The translations under genes and the position numbers were made by a program. The notes beneath the pieces were generated by a model, which searched no databases, was not told the DNA's origin, and worked only from the letters and a program-made list of their open reading frames with translations. From NCBI GenBank assembly GCA_021234155.1, contig JAJEKV010000063.1, forward strand, positions 7,526,095 to 7,590,094: a stretch of 64,000 nucleotides of DNA, read 5' to 3'. The DNA comes from Isoetes taiwanensis (lineage: Eukaryota > Streptophyta > Lycopodiopsida > Isoetales > Isoetaceae). Every line of letters begins with the position of its first letter. Position 1 is the stretch's first letter. This document shows positions 1-10,815 of this stretch, one piece after another.

Positions 1-236
1 TATTTACACATGTAGTATTTACACATGGAGTATTTATATATGTAGTATTTATACATGGTGTATTTATACATGGAGTATTTATACATGGAGTATTTACATG
101 GAGTATTTATACATGGAGTATTTGTACATGGTGTATTTATACATGGAGTATTTATACATGGTGTATTTATCATGGAGTATTTATACATGGTGTATTTATA
201 CATGGAGTATTTATACATGGAGTATTTTACATGGAA
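1..236. repeat. 15-bp minisatellite
   Basis: About 15 head-to-tail copies of a 15-bp unit close to TATTTATACATGGAG, with variants such as TATTTACACATGTAG and copies shortened by a few bases. The array runs off the left edge, so its full length is unknown. Because 15 is a multiple of three, two frames stay open and give a repetitive MEYLY/MVYLY peptide; I regard this as a by-product of the repeat and not as a gene. Confidence 0.95.
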
Positions 237-1560
237 TCACCATACACGGCCTTGGCAACCGGATGTATCGGAAAAAACAAGGTTTGTATGCATGGAGAAG
301 TTGTATGTGGTTGCAATTTGAAGCTAACTGAGAATGCATTGAACATCAAGCAACTTAGATTTATATTATCAAAAGAAGCCCTTAGGCAAGGTAGCTACCA
401 GGAACTCAAAAGTCAAGAGGGATTCAGACTTCCTCCACATTCATAGATCTGTGTGTTAACAGAAAAAAAAGGGGCCCTCCTTCATGAATCATCGCCGCCT
501 ATGTAATCAGAATGGCGGGGGGCGGGCTCGTTTTGTCTGCCATGGGTTCAAGCAAAGTGAGTTAGTTCCAACGGTTTGTAAAGAACATCAAACGAATAGC
601 GACCATGAAGTCGGACCTTCTTTGGTAGACCGTTAACCTTCCCAGAACTTGGGTCTCTGCAGCAGGCAACTGGGAACACAAAATCATCGTCATCTGTCTC
701 GTCCTTGCACTCCTCCTTCGCTCGCTTAGAACCACCAGAATCTTTGCAGTGCACCTCCTTCACTTTCAGCTGGAACCACCGAATCTTTTGCGACCACACT
801 CCTTCGCCATTTCGCTTTGAACCACGAGAATCTTTGCGGCCACACTGCGGATATGGCGCCTTGACACCGGTTGCGTGAATGTAGGTAAACAGATTCTTTG
901 CCCACTCCCCATCAAGCGTCTCGTGCCCGGGGATGTGTGAAACGTTGGAGACCTTCACAGAATCTTATGCACTCTCACAACCGCCCGAAGGTATGGCGGC
1001 CGTAAATTGGCGGGACCTCTACCGGTCGACTCGACTCGGGCTGCTGCAGACTCTCAAGCCGCAATCCTTGAGCCTCAAGAAAACCGAGGTCCACCACGAG
1101 GCGGAATTCGGCCGACACGCGCTATCGGGGATCGCCATGCTGCGAACTCAGCTACAAATCGTAAGAACATCCATCGTTTGGTTTTACAGGCGAACATGAT
1201 TCTTACCGATTTATAGAGCCGGGAGGTTCTTTGGACTGATGATGATATGTCGGAAGCTTAGCGGCGATGGTCGGGAAGCAAGCGCCCGAGGGGAAGATCG
1301 GGCCTCACGAACGATACCAAGGAATTATGATTCAATACGAAGAGGATGGCGCTGGTCCGGGCGGCGGCGCATGATTCCGTCCGGTGGAATCACCCCTATG
1401 GGCCTAGATTTTGCCCTAAATTGTCCGTCGTGTAGCCCACCGACGCGGGCCGCTTATTTCCATTCGCTATGCGCACGCCGTTAAACGGCCCCGTCCGAAA
1501 GTGGCGCCCTTTGACGTGACTAAGCAATTAATGCCTGCGGCATGCAATGATGGGGGGGCA
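237..1560. other. no gene recognised
   Basis: Mixed-composition DNA with only short open frames on both strands. The longest (548-958, minus) owes its length to an internal 43-bp repeat. I see no family motif, splice pattern or RNA gene. Confidence 0.6.
714..852. repeat. about 43-bp degenerate tandem repeat, 3 units
   Basis: Three diverged units share GAACCACNAGAATCTTTGC followed by a CAC-rich stretch, at about 727-760, 770-803 and 813-848. On the minus strand this gives repeated KDSxGSKR-like peptide segments. The repeat is sufficient to explain the open frame on that strand. Confidence 0.6.
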
Positions 1561-1640
1561 TTCCATTGATGGAATCACCAAACTTTGTGATTCCACCGGA
1601 TAGAATCACCCCACGAGAGATTGCTTGTAAGGAATCACCT
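1372..1640. repeat. scattered units of the GATTCC/GGAATC minisatellite
   Basis: Short units containing GGTGGAATCACC, GATGGAATCACC and GTGATTCCACC occur at 1380-1398 and 1560-1640. They match the unit of the long array at 4580-5235, mainly in the opposite orientation. These look like outlying copies of that family. Confidence 0.6.
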
Positions 1641-1649
1641 ACCCACACT

Positions 1650-4575
1650 CCGACCATTGGCCGGATAAATAGTTCTCTATTTTTGAATGGACGGCATATT
1701 CAATATTCACGTTCAAAAATTTCAAACAGATTCGCTAAATTACTTTCAAATTCAAATTCAAATGAGTTCAAAGTCCGAAACATTCCTAGGAAGTCGATTA
1801 AACCCAAAGAATCTTTGGTATTTTTGTCAATTATATTCACGTTTCTCACATACATAATAAAATTCAAGGCCCATGCACCTTTAAATGGGTCATGGGGCCA
1901 CCGTTTTCACTCCAATCTCCCTCGTGCAAGTGGAAGGTGGTTCTTCTTTTCTTCGCGACATGGGTCTCTCGGTTTTGTACCATCATCGCGCAAATGAGGA
2001 CCTCGTGCAGGTCGATCTCAAAGACGCCCAAACCATTTGGAAGCATCGACAAACCAGCAAGGGAAAATTAGTACGAAGTTCGAATAGACTAGATAAAATT
2101 GGACACATATAAATACCCACAGATTGCTCTTTGGTGTTGCAGATATCCTGCAAGAACCACTTGACGAAACAGATGGTGTAAATTCCGCAATCCTGGGTGT
2201 TTTCTGCCGAGGGACCTTCGAGAGACGCGCAGCAGGCATTGTGCAATCGGACGACTCAAAACTCCACCTCTTCATAACGTCGGAAACAAACTGGGGCCAA
2301 AGGAATGAGAGGAACCCAAAATTGACCCCGAAGGGGCATAATTTTAACTTACAATGTGGCTTAAAGAGTGCAAGCTCGAGTGCATGCCCGACATTGAATC
2401 CAAATGGAGCAACACCGACACACGAGTCGGAGCTCGTGGCATGTATCGCCGTCAAACCAATATGAACAAGCTCCGATGATTGCCGCAAACAATTGCAAAA
2501 CCGAATTAAGGTTCAATTGCCCATGAATGGATTTAAAACGGATTCTTTACCCGCCATGATCGGGAAGTAATAGAACCTCGACATTCTCGCAGATCCGCCA
2601 ACCCTCGCCGATGAACGGTTTCGGTGGGATTAATTTAGCAAACAGATCATATGAACCGGATTGACCTTCCAAACTGTTCTGCAGAAAAAGCCCAAAGGCC
2701 GCAGGATGCACGAAAACATGCTGTGATCTTCTGTTTTGGGGAATGGAATGTATCAAGGCCCCGCGAGAGACCACATAGTCGCCGAATCAAAGCCTTGTGA
2801 TGCTCGGGTAGTGCTTATAAGATCTGACTTTACAAGTAGATAGGCACCAACACATTCTTCATTGATTACGCAATCCACATCATCACCGGGGACGGGAACA
2901 TCATGAAATCTTGGCGAAGTTGCCATACACACGGAAATTTCGCGGCCGATGATTTCTTGCCCACTCGAATGGTCGTGGCCGCTTAGTGTGGGTGGGTATT
3001 TAAATGTAAAGTTACGTGTCCACCTCCTAAAGAAGACCTCGATTGATAAGAGGCTCTTGAATTAAAAAGTCGGCTTCCCGCCCTATGCATCATGGGGATC
3101 TCATTAAAGTGCCCTCCGCCTGGATGGAGCTCGGGATCGGGGAGTCCTTGAATGAATTGCCTCACGCAAACCCTCAATGTAGCCGGAGGTTTCAAACACT
3201 ATATGGTTAGGGGCAAGATACTCCCCTCCTTTTTGCTGCCCTCTTCTTCCTTGGAGTTTTAGGGGAGCTCCCGAGTGGGAGCTTGCACACTTTCCGGGAG
3301 GGGATGCAAGATCTCCTTGGGCCTATCGAAGTTCCTTGCTAAAATCATCATTCTCTACGAGCTTGCTCTACGGAATATGAAATCTCGGCCTTCATCTCTT
3401 CAACCTGTCAAACCAAACCTGGTGGCGATTTTTTTTTTTCTAATTGCTTCCCTCTTTCGCTCCTCCAAAGTTTCCTCTCTGGGTCCGCCTTATCTCCACC
3501 ACGTTGATTGACCCAAGCGGACCTCATAGCAGGATTAAGAAGTCCGTGCTCAATCGCCCTCCTCCGCCATAGCCTCACCCAAGCTTTGCCCTCACCAAAA
3601 TCCGCCTAAGATTATGCCGCCACGAGATAATCTTCATCCGCCCGCTCGACTTCACCAATTCAAAGTTCCTCTTCCATACGCTCATTTCGGAGCAAATGGT
3701 TTCGACCTCTTGCCAATGGCGTGACTTTGTAATCATTCGTCATGGAATGCTTAGCGAAGTCCGTGGATCTCCGGATCCCATTTTTGGAGTAACCGCTACT
3801 ACACACCCACCGAATAAACAATACCACCGCCATCCGCCCGATCCAATTTCTGATTTCAAAGATCCATGTATCCCAAGTTATCCTCGAGGGTTCTCCACTC
3901 CTGGCATCCTCTCCAGAAATCTTCGCCCCGGTAATGAACTTTTTCCTTTGCATCCTTGCACTCATTCTTTTCTTTACTTACCCACGGCTCCCCCTCCAAA
4001 GACCTAGGAATAATTCGCAAGCTCGACTAACAAGTGCTACCGCACAGATGCAAGATCTGCCATCTCACCGCGGCCCAACCGCTCAAAAACCGGAGGAAAT
4101 TTAGGAGGGGAGTCCACCTCGAATCGACCAGCTCCGACAACGGATTGTTGGCAAAGAAATTTGAAAGCGGAATTGGCGAAGATTCTCGCTGGAAGTTCTC
4201 ATTAATCGAGGTTCCGTGGCTTTGATCCATCCGAACAAATGTAACGTAAAGGGACAAGAATCGAAAGCAGAGGGAGGAACCGAGGCGCCGAATCGGGAGG
4301 AACGGGAGGCCGGAACGAAGCTCGAGAGAGGGTTTTTACGCTTAATCGGGTAGTGATTCCTTGGAGAGGATCACTATCTTCACGGAAGACGCGGGCATGC
4401 GGTGATAGGACAATGAACATGCAATCATTTCCCTTGTCGATCCCGGCTGTGTCGGCTAATAATAATACCCGTCGACATTCAATTCAAAAGTCGAGCCCCG
4501 AATTTGGCACGCTTTTATATCAAATATCCACGGGTACCGATGCCGACGCGGCACCGACGGCCCGGATGCGCGCCC
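1650..4575. other. no gene recognised
   Basis: About 2.9 kb with several open frames of 60-156 codons on both strands. They overlap each other and none shows a family motif. The sequence may be a very old transposon remnant, but I cannot name one. A T-rich run lies near 3425-3440. Confidence 0.5.
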
Positions 4576-4579
4576 TTCG

Positions 4580-5235
4580 GGCCATCGGTGATTCCATCCG
4601 GCTGATTCGACGGCGACGTGATTCCACCGACGGAATCGATTTTGCTTGGTGATTCCGTCCGGCGAATCAGATATGGTGATTCCACGGAGGAATGGTCGTG
4701 GTGAAGTGATTCCGTCGGTGGAATCGACTTTGGTGATTCACGACGCAGATTCGCGATGTTGGTGATTCCATCGAACGGAATCGAATATGGTGATTCCGGT
4801 CCGGAATTGCAAGGTGGTGATTCCGTGCCGTGGGATCCCTCGGCGGGTGATTCCATCCCACGCGGATACGACGCCGTGATTCCATCGCGCGGAATAATTC
4901 GTGGTGATTCCGTCCGACGGTATTCCCGGGGCGTGATTCCTTCGGGTGGAATCCTCACTTGGTGATTCCATCAGGCGGTATTACGACGTCGTGATTCCAT
5001 CGCGTGGAATAATTCCGTGGTGATTCCATCCGACGGTATTCCGTCGTTGTGATTCCTTCGCGAGGTATAATTACGTGGTGATTCTATCCGGCAGTATTCT
5101 ACCGTTGTGATTCCGCGGGACGGTATTGAATTTATTGCCGCATCGTCAGCACGGAAACGGCCTCCCAAGACGCGGATCCGATTGGGGGGTTTGTGATTCC
5201 GCGGTAGGGAATAACCGCGATGGAATCACCAAAAC
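4580..5235. repeat. 29-bp minisatellite with internal dyad
   Basis: About 20 units of 28-30 bp each begin with GTGATTCC and usually contain GGAAT(C/A) or GGTATT some 8-12 bases later, so most units can fold on themselves (GATTCC against GGAATC). From about 4870 onward two unit types alternate: one ends in GGAATAATTCGTG-like sequence and the other in CGGTATTCCGTCGTT-like sequence. This gives a 58-bp higher-order period. Open frames on both strands (repeated ESP or NHH peptides) follow from the repeat. Confidence 0.9.
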
Positions 5236-7019
5236 CAGGGTAAGGATATTTTCACCCGTGATGATGCATGTGACAATGTCAATAGCATACCATTGGATGC
5301 TTTGGATATTGCAAATTCGTCTAGGGCATGACCACATATATGTACTATGAAGGTTTTGTATCGTATCCACCTATGCATCCTATCCTATTCTACCCTACAC
5401 ATTCCATTATATCAACACATTCCATTTAAACACTCTCTTACATCTACATCATCTATTAATATACCCATTTAATTCCACCTACCCACTCCATTAATTTATT
5501 CGATTTATGCATCTCCATTCCTCACGCCATGACTAATGGCCGGCATCGCTGGGCATACGTTTATAGTTACTATCTAGACATATATGATGCGGTTTTGAAT
5601 TTTTCATTTTTGTTTTTGTCCCTTATGAATTTTTCTGCGCCGCAATCCATTTTCATGTTCTTCTGCCACGTTTTTATTGGAAGAATTAGATCCGTCCAGT
5701 GCTATGCTATGGCAGTGCTCCATCGTGTTATGCTATGGTGGTAGGCAGTTGTTATGGCGATGAATAGAACAATAGGAGACAAGCAAGAGAACCTTTCTTC
5801 CGGTGCAAAAAGGGCGACAACTGGTTGTTGGTTTAGTGCGGAATAATGAAAATACAAAAGGAAACGGAATGCTGTCGGAACTGGCTATGGCGGTTTGGAG
5901 CAGAGAAGGAAAAGAAAAATTAGCAACCGGCCGGACTTTGTTTTTCCCAGTTCGAATGCAGCAGAGGTAAGATTTCCCATATTTCTCATCGGATTTAGCT
6001 TCCGTTTTTGGATCTGATTGGAAGAGGATCCGGCAAACAGGGGGCTTTAAGAACGAAAGATTATGGTTGGAACTAGATTTGGCTTTGTTTCCGCAGAAGA
6101 CGCAGATCCCTCAAATAAAGAATTTCTAGAACAAGGAGCTATGGCGCCTTTTTACTGCTCTAAGAATAGGGATATGGCGACCTCTTAGGGCTTCTAGAAC
6201 AGGGCTATGGTGACCGGTTATGCTACGACTATGGCAACAGTTTGGTCGTAGTTTCTGCTTCGGCTATAGTTTCTTGCATTAAGCTCCTAATTGAAGCTAT
6301 GAAAGGCGGGTGTAATGGTGGTTATGAAAAATGAATATGTATTCTACAGACACTAGGCACTAGCATAGATCCCAATCCTGCTTATTCCTAGATTGACAGG
6401 CATCCGCTATTATCAGATGGATCAGTAGAGAGAAAAATTTGTCCCGAGAGTATTCCCTTCTTCTGACCCAGTCCGCCAAATACAGGAGAGCGGGGAAAGA
6501 GAAATGTTTGCGGCGGCCTTGGCCGCCGCGATAAATTTCTTGTAAAGTTATAATTACTTTCTCTTTCTTCTTGAGTTGTATTAACCTCCAGAACTTGTGA
6601 AATCTGAGAACGAATCCTTATGTTTATACCATTCAAAATGCTCCATACTAAACAAAGAAGATCCAACACGAGACAACCAAATAAAAAACATGCAAATACA
6701 TTCTCGAGTCACTAGAGGGCAACCCTCCGTGCGGAACACCTTATTTTTTGTGTAGATTCGGCCAGAATAAAGCTGCAATATGGGATAAGTTAGCTAGTCT
6801 GTATAAGATTAGTGTAGTATGGACCTTAAACAAAGTTTTTCCGTTGGCAGATTTCCGTTCTGCATTACCCCATGCAAGACGGCGACCCCATGTAAAAACG
6901 TACTTTGATAGATTACCGTCTTGCATAGATTTGACCCATGTAGCAAATCTATCAAATGCATATCAAATTCCCTTGACCTACTTTGCTTGACGTTACGTAC
7001 CGTACAAGTATGCAGGCCG
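5236..7019. other. no gene recognised
   Basis: AT-rich, non-repetitive sequence with short open frames only. No motif, splice chain or RNA gene was recognised. Confidence 0.5.
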
Positions 7020-7350
7020 AAATAGCTAACCCTAACCCTAATATCGCGTTTGCTCAAAAGAGTTCACGGCTGAAGCATCCGAGCCGGAGTTGTTTTTGTT
7101 TCCGCTTTGTGATTTCGTGCAGAGTTTCTTGTTTTTGTGGTCGATCCTTGTTTAATTTGGAGCGACTAATTTATGTCGTAAATTCCAACTTCAGCATCGT
7201 AGATAAATCCAGTGTTCTTCAATGCCCTTAACCTTCTTCGGGAGCTTAATGGTCCCAGAGCACGAATCGTATATTCCATCGCCTTGGGGAGCGGCGTCGC
7301 TGCTTTAACCCTTTTGGACAGACCATACGATTCACACTACTGGTAACATG
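7020..7350 (+). other. possible 5' end of a transcription unit (weak)
   Basis: A short telo-box-like stretch CTAACCCTAACCCTAA (7027-7042) is followed by pyrimidine-rich sequence and a small ATG frame at about 7249 (MVPEHESYIPSPWGAAS), which meets a stop within 20 codons. ACTACTG|GTAACATG near 7345 could be a splice donor. The following kilobase is T-rich and intron-like. Telo-boxes are common near plant transcription starts, but the frame is broken and no family is recognised. Confidence 0.2.
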
Positions 7351-7907
7351 TTTAATGGTTAAACTGTCTCTGTTTTTTTGTACCATTTCTGATAAATAGA
7401 GTTTAGATTTTGCGGGTTTGGCTGGATATGGAATTTTTTGTCTGAAAAGCTACGCTTTTTTGCCTTTGGTTATATGCCTTGGTTTGTGTCAAGATCAGCC
7501 TTCAGTTCGTAGCACATTTTGCTGGAATCAAGAACAGAACAAAACATTGCTCTATCGTGTATGCATTTGATAGATTTGCTACATGTATTTGTTTGTGTGT
7601 CTTCTGTTGTGGCCTATGATGCATTTTACACCTGACAATGGCTGATTGTCTTTGATGCGAAATTGTATTCTCTTTCTGAGGCCTCTAGATTTTTAGCATC
7701 TGCATATATTTCTGTTTTTGATCTTGTGAACTGTTCAGATTGTTGTCTTGCATGTTTTTGAATTTATGAAAACACATATCTTTGGTAACATATCTTTGAT
7801 GTGTTTCTGCATCGTTGTACTTTGTTCATATTGTATACTTTGTTAAGATTTCAAAGTCATCTATTGCCGATTCTTTGAAGCATTGGTACCATATTCATTT
7901 GACCCAA

Positions 7908-8400
7908 GTTCAGATTATTCGATTCTCTTTTTTATATTGTCTGGCGAGTTCCCAAATTCTACCATTTTTTTTAATATGGGTAGTGCAATCTTTACGCTTC
8001 TGGTGTTCCAAGTTTACAAATTTGCCCTTTGAGTAAGCTTCACTTGCCTGACTCTACAATAAGACTCAAGTTCAGATTATTTGTTTCTCTTTTTTATACA
8101 AATTTGCCCTTTGAGTAAGCTTCACTTGCTTGACTCTACAATGAGACTCAAGTTTAGATTATTTGTTTTCTCTTTTTTATATTATCTGGCAAGTTCCCAA
8201 ATTCTACCATTTTTTTTTAATACCAAACGAAATAATAGAACATACTGGGTAGTGCAATGTTTATGCATCTGGTGTTCCATAAGTTTTCAAATTTGCCCTT
8301 TCGTTGAGTAAGCTTTACTTGCCTGACTTTGCAATGAAATATCTAAGTTAAAATTTATCTGTTCTTTTTAGTTGGCCCTACTTGCCTGACTCTACAGTTG
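7908..8400 (+). repeat. imperfect tandem repeat in T-rich DNA
   Basis: A segment containing CAAGTTCAGATTATT, GAGTTCCCAAATTCTACC, GGGTAGTGCAAT, AAATTTGCCCTTTGAGTAAG and GCCTGACTCTACAAT appears at 7908-8068 and again at 8146-8335. A shorter partial copy at 8066-8150 lies between them, and further half-units extend to about 8400. No coding capacity is evident. Confidence 0.75.
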
Positions 8401-8759
8401 AGACTTAATTTCAAACAAGTTCTTGCATGATGTTTAGTCTTTTAGTTGGAAATTTTAATTCGGTGGTAATAGATGTATTGGTTTCTTGCAATATGGGACT
8501 TTTGCAATATGGGTTTGCAACAGATTTAGCCTTTGTTGAAATATATATTACTAATATCAGCTACCTCATGCAACTCCATTGCAAATTCATTCTAGAATAG
8601 CTTAAATGTGGGTTTATCAATCATGGATTGTATGTGGCTTGTTGTGCATTTGTTTTTGCGGTCTTATAGGATACAAAATGTTTACCTTGTTTTTCTCCAG
8701 CTAAATACAAATTTATTTTTGGCACTTCTCCTTTTTGCCAAGTTACCAACACTTGTTCA

Positions 8760-8771
8760 TGGTATTAGAGC
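8760..8771 (+). promoter_or_regulatory. copia primer binding site (tRNA-iMet)
   Basis: TGGTATTAGAGC differs at one position from TGGTATCAGAGC, the usual plant copia primer site that pairs with the 3' end of initiator tRNA-Met. It follows directly on ...TTCA, which suits an LTR end in CA. Confidence 0.75.
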
Positions 8772-8936
8772 AAGTTCTTGGCTCCATCATTTGATGGATC
8801 AAAGGCGTTTTCTTCTTGGCTATTCAATGCAATAAATCTTGCTGCATTTGGATGAGTATAACTGAAGATTTTCAAAGATTTGTGAAGACAATGTAGAACA
8901 GACCAAATTTCAAGAATCAAGAGTAAAGATACCTAA

Positions 8937-9062
8937 GATCTTGAGTTTTTTATGATAATCTTTTGCAAGGAGATCGGATTCTTGAGTTTTTTATGATAAT
9001 CTTTTCCAAGGAGATCGGATTCTTGAGTTTTTTATGATAATCTTTTGCAAGGAGGTCGGATG
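8937..9062 (+). repeat. 54-bp tandem repeat, about 2.3 copies
   Basis: TCTTGAGTTTTTTATGATAA followed by TCTTTTGCAAGGAGATCGGAT repeats with single-base differences. It lies in the leader of the copia remnant. Confidence 0.9.
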
Positions 9063-9082
9063 TAGGCTTCATATCAAGTATG

Positions 9083-9135
9083 GTCACAATATTGGTTGAT
9101 CTTGTAGGACACAATATTGGTTGATCTTGTAGGAT
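9083..9135 (+). repeat. 27-bp tandem duplication
   Basis: CACAATATTGGTTGATCTTG plus TAGGA occurs twice in succession in the copia leader. Confidence 0.85.
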
Positions 9136-9192
9136 CTTGGAAGGTTCTTGAGAGATTTGAATATTTTTGTTGCAGAAATTTGCTGGCCAGCA

Positions 9193-9281
9193 ATGGTGGG
9201 AATGGATCCATGGAAACTTTCCTCTAATCCAATGCCTGGGAATGGATCCATGGAAAGTTTCCTCTAATCCAATGCCTGATA
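9193..9281 (+). repeat. 45-bp tandem duplication at the gag start
   Basis: GGGAATGGATCCATGGAAA and the following TTTCCTCTAATCCAATGCCTG occur twice. The duplication lies at the probable N-terminus of gag and duplicates the methionine region. Confidence 0.9.
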
Positions 9282-9283
9282 AT

Positions 9284-9960
9284 ACAAATTTTGTTTCATG
9301 GAGTGACTTCTTTGAGGTCTACTTAGGTCTAGTAGATCTGGAAGGTGGTTTTGAATCAAATTGGGATGCCACAACCCACCCTGCAAAAGACAAGAAAGCT
9401 TTAAATTATCTTAAAGCTTTGGTAGCAGTTAATTGCATATGGCAAATTAAGTCAAGGAAGACTTTTGGAGAGGCTTAGAATTATCTTCATGATGCTTGTA
9501 CAATTCAAGGACTTGGACTCGTATCAATCATCAAGAAAAAGATGGTAGATCTTACTCTAACAGACTGCTCAGGAGTTCAAGAGTATTTCTATCAACTAAA
9601 TACACTTAGAGAAGAATTAATTGGTGCAGGAGGTAATATATTTGACCAAGATCTTATTCTTCTGGTCTTTAGAGTAGTTGGTGACAAATATCAAAATATT
9701 ATTCGGTCCATCAAGACTACTAGAAATTAAAGTGGACATGTGAAGAAGTGCAGACTGTTTTGGCTCAAGAAAAGATGGAGCATAACAGGACTGTTAAAAA
9801 AGCTGAGTTACATCTTGTTCAACTTAATTTGGCCATGTCTCAAGCCAATAAAGGGAAGCAAAAGCTGGATGATCGTTTGAAAAGGGATAAAATCACAAGT
9901 TACATGCTGGCGAAAAGGTCATTTTAGAAATCATTGTTTAGATTTTAAAAGGATGTCGCA
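9284..9960 (+). pseudogene. copia gag remnant with zinc knuckle
   Basis: Gag would form the capsid and bind element RNA. The frame from 9284 starts NFVSWSDFFEVYL, like the W-x(n)-F-x-x-YL start of copia gag (UBN2/DUF4219-type), and continues to a TAG at 9476. The frame from 9542 holds LREELIGAGG and DQDLILLVFRVVGDKYQNII, matching the gag region where short helices end in LP..Y. A TAA at 9728 and a frame change follow. At 9910-9942 the zinc knuckle CWRKGHFRNHC is readable; its first cysteine has been lost (position reads V) and the downstream frame shifts. Assignment to copia gag is firm from order and motif. Confidence 0.75.
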
Positions 9961-10059
9961 GCAAAGCTGGCAGTCCCTCAACGGTTTCTCCATCCTCAAC
10001 ACAAGCGAATGCTATTTCTGGTGCAAGCCATATTGTCTTCTATGTTTACCAAAGCATTT

Positions 10060-10236
10060 GGTGCTTCTGATGATTCCTCACTTTCTTCTCGTTTCATGAT
10101 GGACTCGGGCGCTTCATGCCATCTCACTGGAAGTTCTAGGTATCTTTCTAATCCTAAAGAGGATCGTTTAGTTGTAATAACAATGGGCAATGGTACTGTA
10201 TGTCAGTCAAAAGCTAAAGGGAGGTTGACATTCTGA
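10060..10236 (+). pseudogene. copia aspartic protease fragment
   Basis: The frame contains MMDSGASCHLTG, the catalytic D-S-G-A-S-x-H motif of copia proteases, followed by NPKEDRLVVITMGNG and GKGxL-like QSKAKGRLTF. This is the usual start of the retropepsin domain, which cuts the element polyprotein. It ends at a stop at 10237, and the rest of the protease and all of integrase are absent. It continues the gag remnant upstream in another frame. Confidence 0.85.
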
Positions 10237-10480
10237 CATTTGTTACATGCCAATGAGTTCTGAACCATGCCACTGGGAAGTCTTTCATGCTTAAACTTCT
10301 GAGTTAATATTTTGTATGCAGCCTATATGGCTTATTTCCTACCTTATGTTTTTTTACAAAGGAAGGACTATTGTGTTTTTGACACACATATTTCTTCCAG
10401 GTATGGAAGATCCTGACATGATGTATTCCATGTAAAATGAATACAAAACCCACCTTGCCTTCAAAAAAAAAAAAAAAAAG
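10237..10480 (+). other. junction segment ending in an A-run
   Basis: This 240-bp segment replaces the integrase between protease and reverse transcriptase. It ends in a run of about 17 A bases (10460-10477) followed by GGGGG. It could be an inserted, polyadenylated retroposed transcript or the scar of an internal deletion. No family is recognised. Confidence 0.5.
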
Positions 10481-10815
10481 GGGGACGAGTATTCTATGCT
10501 TATGAAGCAGGGCACTTGGGATTTAGTGCCTAGACCCACCAATCAGCATGTCATTGGAAACAAATGTGTTTATAGTACAAAATATCATGCTGATGGTACT
10601 ATTGCGAAGCATAAAGCGAGGTTACTAGCCAAAGGGGACAATTAGAAATTTGGTCTTGACTACACGGAAGTTTTTCCTCTAGTGGCACGAATGTCTACAA
10701 TTCGAGTTGTTATTGCTTTAGCAGCCAGCGAGGGTTGGAAGTTATATCAGTTGAACTTCAAGAACGCCGGCGACTTACATGAAGTCATTTATATAATGCA
10801 GCCACAAGGATTCGG
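10481..10815 (+). pseudogene. copia reverse transcriptase fragment
   Basis: The frame reads MLMKQGTWDLVPRP, then VIGNKCVYSTKYHADGTIAK, KARLLAKG, DYTEVFPLVARMSTIRVVIA and W-K-L-Y-QLNFKNA. These align with the start of the copia RT domain (gTWdLVp, Kwv-K-K, KARLVAkG, DY-ETF-PV, W-QlDVknAFL). A TAG replaces the usual Gln after KGDN, the first catalytic Asp region QLDVKNAF reads QLNFKNA, and a short deletion follows. Homology stops at about MQPQGF (10812). The part with the YVDD motif and RNase H is missing. Confidence 0.85.

Larger units (their letters stand above)
8760..10815 (+). mobile_element. decayed Ty1/copia LTR retrotransposon
   Basis: From left to right the element shows a primer binding site complementary to initiator tRNA-Met, a leader, broken gag, a zinc knuckle, an aspartic protease start and the N-terminal part of reverse transcriptase. 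Integrase is missing between protease and reverse transcriptase, and the order protease before RT fits Ty1/copia. A left LTR probably ends at CA 8758-8759, directly next to the primer site; its start and a right LTR were not found. Frameshifts and stop codons in every domain show that it is dead. It replicated by reverse transcription of its RNA in cytoplasmic particles. Confidence 0.85.

Noticed and set aside
55-331. Open frames encoding MEYLY/MVYLY repeats
   Set aside because: They follow from the 15-bp minisatellite, whose unit length is a multiple of three. No other coding sign.
2018-2488. 156-codon minus-strand frame
   Set aside because: Overlaps other frames of similar length on the plus strand, has no family motif and no splice or promoter context.
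4515-5168. Overlapping frames with repeated ESP or NHH peptides on both strands
   Set aside because: Products of the 29-bp minisatellite; they exist in several frames at once.
7027-7042. Interstitial telomere repeat CTAACCCTAACCCTAA
   Set aside because: Only about two and a half units; better explained as a telo-box or chance.
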